From contig JAVBQQ010000051.1 in the NCBI GenBank assembly GCA_031548875.1, positions 1-31,729 on the forward strand: a DNA stretch of 31,729 nt, written 5' to 3'. Under the pieces are notes generated by a model. That model was not told where the DNA came from and made no database searches. It was given only the letters and a program-made list of their open reading frames with translations. Positions 22,386-30,761 of this stretch are shown here, piece after piece. Within the stretch, counting starts at the first letter, position 1. The number at the start of each line of letters is the position of its first letter. A program made the position numbers and the translations under genes. The DNA comes from JAAYCI01 sp031548875 (lineage in GTDB: Bacteria > Bacillota > Clostridia > Oscillospirales > Ruminococcaceae).

Positions 22386-23171
22386 ATGGAAACGAGATTG
22401 CAGCTGATTGCCGGTCCCTGTGTGATGGAATCTGTCGAATTGATGGCCCGGGTGGCCGGCGAGGTGCAGGCCATTGCCGGGCGCCTGGGCATCGACTATT
22501 TTTTTAAAGCGTCTTTCGACAAGGCCAATCGCACCTCCATCCATTCGCACAGGGGGCCGGGGCTGGAGGAGGGCCTGCGGATGCTGGCCGGCATCAAGGA
22601 GCAATTTGGCCTGCGGGTGGTGACGGACATCCACGAGCCATACCAGGCGGCGCCGGTGGCGCAGGTGGCGGATATCCTGCAGATACCCGCCTTCCTATGC
22701 CGCCAGACCGACCTGCTGGTGGCGGCGGCCAAGACCGGCCGCACTATTATGGTGAAAAAGGCCCAATTCCTGGCCCCGTGGGACATGCAGAACGTGGTGA
22801 ACAAGCTGCGGGAGAGCGGCTGCACGGATATCCTGCTGTGCGAGCGGGGCAGCAGCTTTGGGTACAACACGCTGGTGGTGGACATGACCAGCTTCCCCGA
22901 GATGAAAAAGTTTGGCTGCCCGGTGGTGTTCGACGCCACACACAGCGTGCAGAAGCCGGGCGGGCAGGGCACCTCTACCGGCGGCAACCGGGCGTATGTG
23001 GAGCCGCTGGCCAAGGCGGCGCTGGCCGCCGGCGCGGACGCGCTGTTTATGGAGGTGCACCCGGACCCGGACAACGCGCTGTCCGACGGGCCCAACATGG
23101 TGCCGCTGGCAGAGCTGGAAGGCATGCTGGAACGGCTATTGGCGGTGTACCGCGCGGTGCACTGTGGTTGA
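22386..23171 (+). CDS. kdsA: 3-deoxy-8-phosphooctulonate synthase (Kdo-8-P synthase)
   Basis: ATG 22386 gives 261 aa starting METRLQLIAGPCVMES, right for the family; an ATG at 22365 would add 7 residues. Diagnostic blocks are FFKASFDKANRTSIHSHRGP, IPAFLCRQTDLLVAAAKTG, VKKAQFLAPWDMQNVVNKL and FDATHSVQKPGGQG. The Cys in AGPCVMES is the metal ligand of the metal-dependent branch (as in Aquifex), where the E. coli type has Asn. The enzyme joins arabinose-5-phosphate and phosphoenolpyruvate to form Kdo-8-phosphate. It lies between the cytidylyltransferase and kdsD, 10 nt before the latter. Confidence 0.95.
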   Translation: METRLQLIAGPCVMESVELMARVAGEVQAIAGRLGIDYFFKASFDKANRTSIHSHRGPGLEEGLRMLAGIKEQFGLRVVTDIHEPYQAAPVAQVADILQIPAFLCRQTDLLVAAAKTGRTIMVKKAQFLAPWDMQNVVNKLRESGCTDILLCERGSSFGYNTLVVDMTSFPEMKKFGCPVVFDATHSVQKPGGQGTSTGGNRAYVEPLAKAALAAGADALFMEVHPDPDNALSDGPNMVPLAELEGMLERLLAVYRAVHCG

Positions 23172-23181
23172 GGGTGGTGAG

Positions 23182-24150
23182 ATGGCAATGGACACGCTGA
23201 GCATGGGCAGGCAGGTGTTTGACACCGAGATCGAGGCGCTGCAGAAGACGCGGGACAGCCTGGGCGAAACGTTCGAGGAGATCCTGCGGACGATTATCCA
23301 GTGTGAGGGCAAGCTGATCATCACGGGGATGGGGAAGCCGGGACACATTGCGGCCAAGATGGCGGCCACCTTTGCCAGCCTGGGCACGCCGGCTTTCCGC
23401 CTGCACCCGGGCGAGGCGCTGCACGGGGATCTTGGCATGGTGACCGACAAGGACGTGGTGCTGGCCATCAGCTACAGCGGCGAGAGCGACGAGATCACGA
23501 ACATACTGTCCAACCTGCGGATGATCGGGGCTAAGATCATCGCCATCACTGGGAACGGGGAATCGACCCTGGCAAAGGCCGCGGATATCGTGCAGGTGTT
23601 CCCCGCGTTCAGGGAAGCCTGTTTTTTGAACCTGGCACCCACCTCCAGCACGACAGCGACGCTGGTGTACGGCGACGCGTTGGCTGTGGTGGCGTCGGCG
23701 GCACATGGCTTCAACGAGGAGAACTTTGGTCTCTTCCATCCGGCGGGCAGCCTTGGGAAAAAGCTGCTGTTGAGGGTGGCGGACGTGATGGTCGCCGATG
23801 GCGAAAACGCAGTGGTGAACGAAGATGATACGCTGAAAAACGCCATCATCGAGCTGAGCCGCAAATCGCTGCCCATCATCACCGTCCTGCATCCGGACGG
23901 CACGATTGCGGGCGTGTTTACCGACGGCGACCTGCGCCGGCTGCTGGAGAAGGACATTGACCTGTATGCGACGCCCATCCGCACGGTGATGACAGCCTCG
24001 CCCATCTGCACGACGCCGGATGTGCTGGCTGCGCAGGCGCTGCAGGTACTCAAGGAGAAGAACATCACCGCGCTGCCCGTTGTGGGGCAAGATGGCAGGC
24101 CGGTGGGGACCATCACGCTCACCGATATCATCAAGGCGGGCATTGTGTAG
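23182..24150 (+). CDS. kdsD: Arabinose-5-phosphate isomerase (KdsD/KpsF)
   Basis: ATG 23182 follows GAGGGTGG and gives 322 aa, close to the usual 320-330. Residues 1-200 form a SIS sugar isomerase domain (LIITGMGKPGHIAAKMAATF, HPGEALHGDLGMV, AISYSGESDEI, LAPTSSTTATLVYGDAL). Residues 205-322 hold two CBS domains, including IAGVFTDGDLRRLLEKD and ALPVVGQDGRPVGTITLTD. It interconverts ribulose-5-phosphate and arabinose-5-phosphate, feeding KdsA. All four steps needed for CMP-Kdo are therefore in one run of genes. Confidence 0.95.
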   Translation: MAMDTLSMGRQVFDTEIEALQKTRDSLGETFEEILRTIIQCEGKLIITGMGKPGHIAAKMAATFASLGTPAFRLHPGEALHGDLGMVTDKDVVLAISYSGESDEITNILSNLRMIGAKIIAITGNGESTLAKAADIVQVFPAFREACFLNLAPTSSTTATLVYGDALAVVASAAHGFNEENFGLFHPAGSLGKKLLLRVADVMVADGENAVVNEDDTLKNAIIELSRKSLPIITVLHPDGTIAGVFTDGDLRRLLEKDIDLYATPIRTVMTASPICTTPDVLAAQALQVLKEKNITALPVVGQDGRPVGTITLTDIIKAGIV

Positions 24151-24231
24151 GGAGAGTGGGCGCAAACAATCAAATGCCCATGCGGGCCGCCGGCAGGTGG
24201 CCGCTATTGGGCGGAAAGGCGCTCCTGGCTT

Positions 24232-25305
24232 ATGTTTTCTACGTTGCAGACCGTTTATACGGCTCTGGCGGACGCCCAGTCCTGCGACCTGTTCTGGTCG
24301 CTTTACCGCACCCGGGTGGAGCGGTCGCTGCTTCCCTTTTACGATCAGTTGCTGCAGCTGGACAGGCACGTGAAGGCGCCAAACCTGGTCACGCTGATCC
24401 GGGACAACAGGGATGGGCAGAAGGATGAGATCGCCATCTACGGCAACAGCCGGGAACAGGTGTACTACGAATGTGCTGAAAAAATCGTGGACATACTGGC
24501 CGCCTATGATATTCGTGTTTCTTACAACTGTGTGGACGACGAAGCCCTGCCGGTAGAACGGGAACTTCCCAAAGTGACGCTGGAGGAGTTTGTAGCCGGC
24601 CACCCGGAGACGAAGCTGATCGTTTGCCAGCCGTTTAATGCCTTCTGGCGCGCGAAGTTTGAGGAGGCCGGTGTGCCGCCTGAAAACCTGTACTTCTTTC
24701 GCGGGGCGCGGGGCGCCCAGTACTTTGAGCCGATGATGAAGCCGGGGGCGCACGAGGTGTTCGTGGACGCGGGCTGCCTGAATTTTGGCAGCAGCGTGGA
24801 CTTCGCGGCCTGGTGCAAAACAAGGTTTGATGCGATCTATGCGTTTGAGCCGGATGCCACAAACATGCAAAAGTGCAAAGAGACGCTGGACGGAACAGCG
24901 CTCGACCAAAGCAGGGTACATCTGATCCCAAAAGGGGTGTGGAGTGAGGATGCGGTCTTGCGGTTTGCCGAAGAGGGGACCGGCCGCTCCAAGCTGACCG
25001 AGGACGGAGAACAGAGTGTTGAAGTGACCTCCATCGATTCTGCGTTGCAGGGTGGCCCGGCTACCTTTATCAAGATGGACGTGGAGGGGGCGGAGCTGGA
25101 AGCGCTGAAGGGCGCGGCGGCCACCATCCAAAAATACCGCCCTAAGCTTGCCGTCAGCCTGTACCACAGGCCGGTGGACCTGGTGGAGCTGCCGGCGTAT
25201 ATATTGGGGCTGGTGCCGGATTACAAGTTGTACATCCGCCAACATGCCACCTACCCGGTGGAGACGATCTTGTATTGTGTGTGTGATGGGCCGGCGGCTC
25301 TATAA
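24232..25305 (+). CDS. FkbM-family methyltransferase
   Basis: ATG 24232 gives 357 aa. The C-terminal 190 residues are an FkbM methyltransferase: EVFVDAGCLNFGSSVDFAAW is the SAM-binding start, IYAFEPDATNMQKCKETL follows, and FIKMDVEGAELEALKGA is the family's hallmark. Residues 1-150 are an extra domain with VTLIRDNRDGQKDEIAIYGN and KLIVCQPFNAFW that may fold as a Rossmann-like unit, as in some polysaccharide modification enzymes. It would O-methylate a sugar of the exported polymer, perhaps capping it. It is the last gene before the shared terminator, 81 nt after kdsD. Confidence 0.85.
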   Translation: MFSTLQTVYTALADAQSCDLFWSLYRTRVERSLLPFYDQLLQLDRHVKAPNLVTLIRDNRDGQKDEIAIYGNSREQVYYECAEKIVDILAAYDIRVSYNCVDDEALPVERELPKVTLEEFVAGHPETKLIVCQPFNAFWRAKFEEAGVPPENLYFFRGARGAQYFEPMMKPGAHEVFVDAGCLNFGSSVDFAAWCKTRFDAIYAFEPDATNMQKCKETLDGTALDQSRVHLIPKGVWSEDAVLRFAEEGTGRSKLTEDGEQSVEVTSIDSALQGGPATFIKMDVEGAELEALKGAAATIQKYRPKLAVSLYHRPVDLVELPAYILGLVPDYKLYIRQHATYPVETILYCVCDGPAAL

Positions 25306-25313
25306 AGCATAAG

Positions 25314-25345
25314 AAAAAGAGGGTGCCAATTGGCACCCTCTTTTT
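25314..25345. terminator. Bidirectional terminator between convergent operons
   Basis: A near-perfect palindrome pairs AGAGGGTGCCAA with TTGGCACCCTCT, flanked by AAAAA on one side and TTTTTT on the other, so each operon reads into a hairpin followed by a U tract. Confidence 0.92.
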
Positions 25346-25351
25346 TGCAGC

Positions 25352-26077
25352 TTATTTGTAGTCGTATCCGCCGTCGATGACCAGTACCGAACCGTTCAGG
25401 TAGTCGTTCTGGATGATCTGCCGGCAGAGCGAAGCCACCTCATCCACCCGGGCAAAGCGGTGCAGGGCGGTCTTGTTCTCGATGTTCGTGCGGATCTGCT
25501 GCGGCTTATCCAGCTGCCAGGGCGTGTCCACAAAACCGGGAGCGACTGCGTTTACGGTGATCTGGCGCTCGGCGAAGCATTTCACGAGGCACTGGGAGAG
25601 GAAGTTGATGCCCGCCTTGGAGACGCTGTAGGCCAGCGAGGATGCGTGGGGCTTGATGCCGAGCAGCGACCCGATCGCGATGATGCGGCTGTGGTCGGCC
25701 AGCAGGGGATGGAGTTGCTGCACTAAAAACAGGGGAATGGTGAGGTTGGTGTTCATCACATGGTTCCAGCTCTCGGGCGTGATCTCGTCCAGAGGGCTGC
25801 GGTCTGTAGCGCCGGCATTCAGAACGATGCAGTGCAACGTTTGGGTGTGGGAACGCACAAATGCGACGAACGCGTCCAGCCCCTCGAAGGAGGAGAGGTC
25901 CGCCTTGCAGATGGCGAAACGGTCGGGAAAGCGCCGGGCAAAATCCGCAGAAGTTTGTTCGGCCGCTGCGTCGTCTGAAACGTAGTTCATCAGCACAAAA
26001 TAGCCTTCGTCCAGCAGCATCTCGGCGATGCCCCGGCCGATGCCCTTGGTGGAGCCGGTCACAACAGCTGTTTTCAA
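25352..26077 (-). CDS. Short-chain dehydrogenase/reductase (FabG-like)
   Basis: TTG 26077, preceded by AAAGGAAG, gives 241 aa starting KTAVVTGSTKGIGRG with the TGxxxGIG cofactor box. The catalytic triad is visible: S in IIAIGSLLGI, and Y and K in AYSVSKAGINFL. NAG (LNAGATDRS) and a C-terminal LNGSVLVIDGGYDYK complete the SDR pattern. The dinucleotide choice cannot be assigned with confidence. It lies 23 nt after the TagD-Gfo/Idh gene, last in the minus operon, and probably reduces or oxidises a sugar or polyol intermediate. The fatty acid FabG role is less likely in this context. Confidence 0.88.
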   Translation of the reverse strand: MKTAVVTGSTKGIGRGIAEMLLDEGYFVLMNYVSDDAAAEQTSADFARRFPDRFAICKADLSSFEGLDAFVAFVRSHTQTLHCIVLNAGATDRSPLDEITPESWNHVMNTNLTIPLFLVQQLHPLLADHSRIIAIGSLLGIKPHASSLAYSVSKAGINFLSQCLVKCFAERQITVNAVAPGFVDTPWQLDKPQQIRTNIENKTALHRFARVDEVASLCRQIIQNDYLNGSVLVIDGGYDYK

Positions 26078-26100
26078 GGGTGCACTTCCTTTTCTCAAGA

Positions 26101-27408
26101 TTACAGGATAAACATGGGAACGATATTTTGCAGCTGTTCGATGGCGCCCGCCAGCAGCATTGTCTCTTGGGCCGGGCCGCTGCCCCCCTCGGCAATGCGG
26201 CGCAGAAGTTCCACCAGCACGTAGCGGGTGCCCTCGCCCAGGAAGGCATAGTAGAACTTGCGCACCGAACTGTCTGTGTCGGCGTGCAGTTCGTAATACT
26301 CGGTTTTCCACCAGGGGTAGGGGACAGACAAAAAGCCTTTTGTGCCGCTGATAATCAGCGTATCTTCCGCTTTGACGGCGTTGCCGACCCGCAATGTGGT
26401 GAGTGCGCTCTCGTGCGCCAATGTGAGATTTGCGAACCCGCCGCCCTCTTCGTGTTGCCAGCAGACGGCCGAAGGGCGCATCTTTTCCAGCCCAAACAAG
26501 CGGTGGGCAGGCAGCAGTGGCAGTTTGGCCCAGTGCATCAGCTGGCCGGGCGTGGCCGGGCCAGGCATACCCCGGGTGAAGGATACGTCCACCGATTTGA
26601 TATCGCCGATACGGCCGCTTTTAGCAAGGCTGATGAGACGCTGGAATCCGGGCGCATACAAGGTCGTGTAGTTTTCCATCAATACGGCGCTGTTCTGCCG
26701 GGCAAGCGCGCACAGCTCGCTCGTTTGTTGCAGCGAAAGGCAGAGCGGTGGCTCGCACACAACGTGGCGGCCGCGCTCCAGCGCCGCGCGGATGAGCGGG
26801 TACTGGTCATCGTGCCGCGCCAGATAAATGGCGTCGCAGCCGTCCAGCAGCGCGTTGTAGTCCTGCGTGCCGAACAGCAGCTCATGGTGCCGACAGAAGG
26901 ACTCGGCCCGGCCGGCTTCATCGGCCATCACGCCCTCCACGCCCATGCCGCTCACGTGGCGGGATTCCGCCACGAACTGCTGGGCAGCGAGGCCGGTGCC
27001 CACGATGCCGAAGCGGATGAATTTGTGCGTCTGATCCCGCAGATCGGAGCTGGAAATGCCGCGGGTGCGCTCTAGATAAACGACCTGGCAGAACTCTTCC
27101 AGATAGTCGAAAGTGCCAGCCCAGTCGGATCCGATGGCGAAAATATCGATGTTCTTCTGTACGATATCGTCTATTTTTTGGCCTTCATACTCTTCTACGA
27201 TGATCTCGTCCGCAAGGCCGGTGGCGCGCACATTCTCGATGCGCTTGGCGAGATCATCCACCACGTTGAGCTTGCCACGGTACTGGTCGTAGCTGTCGCT
27301 GGTGATGCCGATGATGAAATAGTCCCCCAGCGCCTTGGCGCGCTCGAGCAGTTTGAGATGGCCGTGGTGCAACATATCAAAAGTGCCGTAGGTGATTACT
27401 TTTTTCAT
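26101..27408 (-). CDS. TagD-like cytidylyltransferase fused to a Gfo/Idh/MocA oxidoreductase
   Basis: ATG 27408 lies 4 nt after the upstream stop (435 aa). Residues 1-130 match glycerol-3-phosphate cytidylyltransferase TagD: ITYGTFDMLHHGHLKLLERA with the HxGH motif (14-17), then LERTRGISSSDL (112-123) in place of the RTEGIST box. Residues 131-435 are an NAD(P)-binding Gfo/Idh domain with GIVGTGLAAQQF (134-145). The usual EKP motif is CEPP (218-221), so the conserved lysine is lost. The first part would make CDP-glycerol or a related CDP-polyol for the glycerophosphotransferases across the terminator. What the oxidoreductase acts on is unknown. Confidence 0.87.
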   Translation of the reverse strand: MKKVITYGTFDMLHHGHLKLLERAKALGDYFIIGITSDSYDQYRGKLNVVDDLAKRIENVRATGLADEIIVEEYEGQKIDDIVQKNIDIFAIGSDWAGTFDYLEEFCQVVYLERTRGISSSDLRDQTHKFIRFGIVGTGLAAQQFVAESRHVSGMGVEGVMADEAGRAESFCRHHELLFGTQDYNALLDGCDAIYLARHDDQYPLIRAALERGRHVVCEPPLCLSLQQTSELCALARQNSAVLMENYTTLYAPGFQRLISLAKSGRIGDIKSVDVSFTRGMPGPATPGQLMHWAKLPLLPAHRLFGLEKMRPSAVCWQHEEGGGFANLTLAHESALTTLRVGNAVKAEDTLIISGTKGFLSVPYPWWKTEYYELHADTDSSVRKFYYAFLGEGTRYVLVELLRRIAEGGSGPAQETMLLAGAIEQLQNIVPMFIL

Positions 27409-27412
27409 GGTC

Positions 27413-29287
27413 TTACACCTTTGCCTGTGGGACGGCATTCAAAAGTCCTGCGTTTGACAGTTCTTCGGGCGGCGGCACCGCATAGGCGGGGCGTCCGTCC
27501 AGGATGGCTGTGTACAACTGGTTCAGGGGTTCGCGTTCCATCGGGAACAGCGTGGTTTTTGGCGGTGTGGCAAGCACGGCGTCCGTGAGTGCCTGCGCGG
27601 CATGGACGGGGTTGTGCGCGAGGGGGGGCATCCGCCACGGCGCGAAGGGTGCGGAGAGCAGGAAATGGCCGCTTCTGCGCCGCTGCAGCAAGCGGCGCAG
27701 GCCCATGTCCAGGTTGGGGACAGGGCAGGGGTATGACAGCATGAACGCCACGACGTGTGGGACACACCAAGCCACCGCGTGGCCGTAGGGGACGCGGAAC
27801 ATGCTTTCCAACGGGCTGGCAATGGCCTGGAACAAGCTATCGGCCAGCAGGCCGGCGGCAAGCCCTGTGCTGTGGGCAGCGCGCAGCACGACCTCTGCAC
27901 CGCGGGCGTCTTGGGCAAGATATCTTCTCATATTGCGCAGCAATATGGATGTCGCATTGTCTGCGATGGCCAGTTGCTCGCCTGTCGCCGTTGTTGAACA
28001 CAGGACGTCCAACCCGTTTGCGATGGCCTCGTACAGGGCGCACACGCGGGGGTATTCCGGCAGCGGGATTAGCAGGTTGGCATCGAGGACGACATACCGG
28101 GGCAGCATGGATTCGTGGTGCAGCAGCAATTTTTGGCTATTGTGGTAGAGCACAGCGCGGGAAGAACACTCGCTGCCGCTGCCCGCCGTGGTGGGGATGG
28201 CCAGATGCCGCACGTGCGTGCCGGCCGGCGGTTGCGGCGGCCAGTGTGTCTCGCCAAGGCCGGCCGGGGCAAAGAGGGCGATGGCCTTCGCCACATCCAT
28301 GGTGGCGCCGCCGCCCACCGAGATGACAACATCGCACCCGGCCTGCCGGAAGCGTTCCACGCCTTCGACGACCTGTGAATACGCCGCCCCGGCAGTGCGC
28401 TGGAAAAGAGCGGGCGTGATGCCCAGATGGCTGAGGATGTGCGCTACTGGAAGTTGTTCGTAAAAATTGCCGCACACAAGCAGCGGTTTTTTGGCGCGTG
28501 CGCGCTTGAGCAGGGCGCCTATGTGCAGGATGCCGCTGGGCTCGTTCACAAGTACCTGGCTCGCATGGTCGGCCTGCGCGTATTCCAGCGCGACAGCGGC
28601 CGCGTTTTGGGCGTCGATGGGTTCGGCGGCGTAGCAGCCGAGGTTTTGGGGAAATACCCCTTTGCATACCATGCCGTCCCTCAGCAGCATGCCAAGCGCC
28701 TGCTCCAGCTCCAACCCGGCGTTTTGCGGGGCCCGGCCGATGCCGCACAGCGCGTCCAGCGCCGCGGCGTCCAGCTTGTAGAGCGGCGGCATGGCAAAGG
28801 AGCCCGCCCCGCTTAAGCCCGGTGCGATCTGGATGATGCGCTCCATGTCCAGCTGCGCAAGATAAGAGGGTTGGGGGGCGGGTTTTGTTTTGTCCACACA
28901 ACAGGCGAATGGGTTCGGGTTTGAACGAAAGGCGGCCAGCATGGGTGCGGTGAGCACAAGGCCGGCCTTCATCACAAGCAGGGGTTTTTCGGTGTCCAGC
29001 GTGTTCCGGGCGGCCAGCAGATCGGCAAGGCTGCCGATGGCGGCCCCATTGTCGCCGGGCACAAACTGCAGGTGCAGGCCCTTTACATCACCCTGTGCGG
29101 CGAGCTGATCAAGCGCCGCATTGTGTGCGCCGGCGCTCACCATCACCTTCGTTATGCCTGCGTCGCGCAGGGTGTGCAGCAGACGGACAAATATGCTTTC
29201 CCCATTTGGCAGCATGGCCCCGGGCGCAAAAAAGGGCTCGCCTTGCGCAGTGCTGCTCGCGTCGGGCCCCAGAATCAGTACGTTCAT
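27413..29287 (-). CDS. Nucleotidyltransferase-like domain fused to an iron-type alcohol dehydrogenase
   Basis: ATG 29287 follows GAGGAA (624 aa), the first gene after the minus promoter. Residues 1-230 look like a sugar-nucleotidyltransferase fold (MNVLILGPD, GAMLPNGESIFVRLLHTL, ITKVMVSAGAHNAAL), but without a clear catalytic GxGTRxxP loop. Residues 260-560 are an Fe-ADH domain: VVISVGGGATMDVAKAIAL and AIPTTAGSGSECS are typical. Of the four usual metal ligands only the Asp (GLDVL) and the last His (VPYGHAVAW) are evident. That resembles the glycerol-1-phosphate dehydrogenase/phosphonoacetaldehyde reductase side of the family. A role in making a polyol or phosphonate precursor is likely; no PEP mutase gene is nearby. 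Confidence 0.75.
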   Translation of the reverse strand: MNVLILGPDASSTAQGEPFFAPGAMLPNGESIFVRLLHTLRDAGITKVMVSAGAHNAALDQLAAQGDVKGLHLQFVPGDNGAAIGSLADLLAARNTLDTEKPLLVMKAGLVLTAPMLAAFRSNPNPFACCVDKTKPAPQPSYLAQLDMERIIQIAPGLSGAGSFAMPPLYKLDAAALDALCGIGRAPQNAGLELEQALGMLLRDGMVCKGVFPQNLGCYAAEPIDAQNAAAVALEYAQADHASQVLVNEPSGILHIGALLKRARAKKPLLVCGNFYEQLPVAHILSHLGITPALFQRTAGAAYSQVVEGVERFRQAGCDVVISVGGGATMDVAKAIALFAPAGLGETHWPPQPPAGTHVRHLAIPTTAGSGSECSSRAVLYHNSQKLLLHHESMLPRYVVLDANLLIPLPEYPRVCALYEAIANGLDVLCSTTATGEQLAIADNATSILLRNMRRYLAQDARGAEVVLRAAHSTGLAAGLLADSLFQAIASPLESMFRVPYGHAVAWCVPHVVAFMLSYPCPVPNLDMGLRRLLQRRRSGHFLLSAPFAPWRMPPLAHNPVHAAQALTDAVLATPPKTTLFPMEREPLNQLYTAILDGRPAYAVPPPEELSNAGLLNAVPQAKV

Positions 29288-29348
29288 CCGTTTGTTCCTC
29301 TCGTAGCGTAACATATCCACTTGTGCCGAATTTGTTTTACATTCATAC

Positions 29349-29377
29349 ATAATATAATATTACGCCATTGAATGCAA
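29349..29377 (-). promoter_or_regulatory. Promoter of the minus-strand precursor operon
   Basis: Read on the minus strand, TTGCAT (29377-29372) and TATTAT (29354-29349) are spaced by 17 bp. The start site would be near 29342, giving a 55-nt leader before the 624-aa gene. Confidence 0.65.
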
Positions 29378-29527
29378 GATATTGCCGCCGATTGGGACGG
29401 CGTGGCGGAAGTGGTTCGCATTGCATGGAAGTGCAGGGCGGCGGGGCGATAGGATGGAGGTGGAAGCAGGAAACGCATCCCCCGGAGGCAATGGGGAAGA
29501 GCGGAACCGGATAGAAGGGAGAAACAG

Positions 29528-30751
29528 ATGGCATTGAAAAAAATCACGGAAGCGGACCTGGTGGGCAGGGGGGTGGCGCCGCCCTTCCCGGACAAGCCGT
29601 CCATGAGCGCGGACGAGTTGAAAAACCGCTTTGAGGAGACGGCGCGGAAGGTGATCATACCCATTGTGAACGGCAACGTGGATGCATTGTTGGCCAGCAC
29701 CGGGGCTCGGGAGATTGGCGCCGCGCCGCCGCAGGACGTGGTGGCTTCTCCCGAGGGGAACGTGCAGGGGGTGCTGAACGGTCTGCGCGACTACGTGAAT
29801 GACAAGGTGAGGGAGATCGGCGCGGGGGATATGGGTATGGCGACCTATGACACCGCTTCATTGCAGACGGATATCTTCCGGTACGCCTGCGATGCGGTGG
29901 CGGGCAACCTGCTGATGAACGGGGGGTTCGATATCTGGCAGCGGGGCGCCAGCTTTGATTTTGGGTCCTCCACGACGCTCGTCCAGTACGGCGCCGACCG
30001 CTGGAACAACGCTGGCGGCGCGTGCAAGCATACGCAGGTGGGTGGTACATCGCCGCTGGGGACGAAATACGCCCTGCGTGTGACCGCAAAGAGCGGGAGC
30101 GGGGCGCACGCCGCCATGCAGCAGTTGTTTGAAGATTCGCTGAACTTGTCCAGGGGGGCGACGCTTTCCTTCTATGCGCGCGCAAGTGTTGCGTGTGAGG
30201 CGAACATATCTGCGGGCAGCGAGGACAAAAAGATCTCGCTGGAAACGGGGTGGAAAAAATACACGCTTGGGTTTTCGCCTGCGTTTGCCACCGGCCTGTA
30301 TGTAGGCGTGGGCGACCTGGCGAGCGGCGCGTGGTTTGAGGTGGCGGGCATGATGCTGAACCACGGCCCGGCACCCTTGGAGTATACTGCACCTACCTAT
30401 ACCGACGAGTTGCTGCGGTGCCAGAGATACTATTACAAATTTGCTGGTGGAGCAGTCCTGCACGGGTTTGCTGTGAGCACGGCGGCTTTGCTTACCTTCG
30501 TGCAGTTGCCGGTTCCATTGAGGGTGGCAGACCCGGTCCTCGAATTTACGCCGACGCAGTGGACGGCGCGTGGCAACGGTACGAACATTGCATTGGCTAC
30601 GGCGCCAACCATCGATGCAGGCGCGACAAGGGCGGCGCCCAACATGATGCGTCTGTCAACAGCCTTGACGGGGCTGGTGTCGAACCAGAGCTATGTGTTG
30701 TATTGTCCGAACAACGTGGCCCATGCTGCATTTGACGCAGAAATCTATTGA
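29528..30751 (+). CDS. Phage tail fibre-like protein
   Basis: ATG 29528 lies 6 nt after AGGGAG (407 aa). The N-terminus (MALKKITEADLVGRGVAPPF, DELKNRFEETARKVIIPIVN) resembles the opening of Firmicutes phage tail and baseplate-associated proteins. Residues 135-165 hold the NLLMNGGFDIWQRGASF and ADRWN blocks typical of phage tail fibre or carbohydrate-binding segments. The rest is beta-rich with the look of a carbohydrate-binding jelly roll (residues 150-290). It would bind a surface glycan. The M23 peptidase follows after 10 nt. Both are in line with a prophage or tail-like particle; no head or terminase genes are in the window. Confidence 0.65.
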   Translation: MALKKITEADLVGRGVAPPFPDKPSMSADELKNRFEETARKVIIPIVNGNVDALLASTGAREIGAAPPQDVVASPEGNVQGVLNGLRDYVNDKVREIGAGDMGMATYDTASLQTDIFRYACDAVAGNLLMNGGFDIWQRGASFDFGSSTTLVQYGADRWNNAGGACKHTQVGGTSPLGTKYALRVTAKSGSGAHAAMQQLFEDSLNLSRGATLSFYARASVACEANISAGSEDKKISLETGWKKYTLGFSPAFATGLYVGVGDLASGAWFEVAGMMLNHGPAPLEYTAPTYTDELLRCQRYYYKFAGGAVLHGFAVSTAALLTFVQLPVPLRVADPVLEFTPTQWTARGNGTNIALATAPTIDAGATRAAPNMMRLSTALTGLVSNQSYVLYCPNNVAHAAFDAEIY

Positions 30752-30761
30752 GGAGGAAAAC

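Noticed and set aside
23047..25245. Open frame of about 730 codons opposite kdsD and the FkbM gene
   Set aside because: GC-rich coding DNA leaves few antisense stops; the translation is Arg/His/Gln-rich and matches no family, while the sense genes are certain.
29292..29310. GTAACAT half-site resembling the element palindromes
   Set aside because: There is no matching second arm, and it lies in the chromosomal-looking surface-polymer region.
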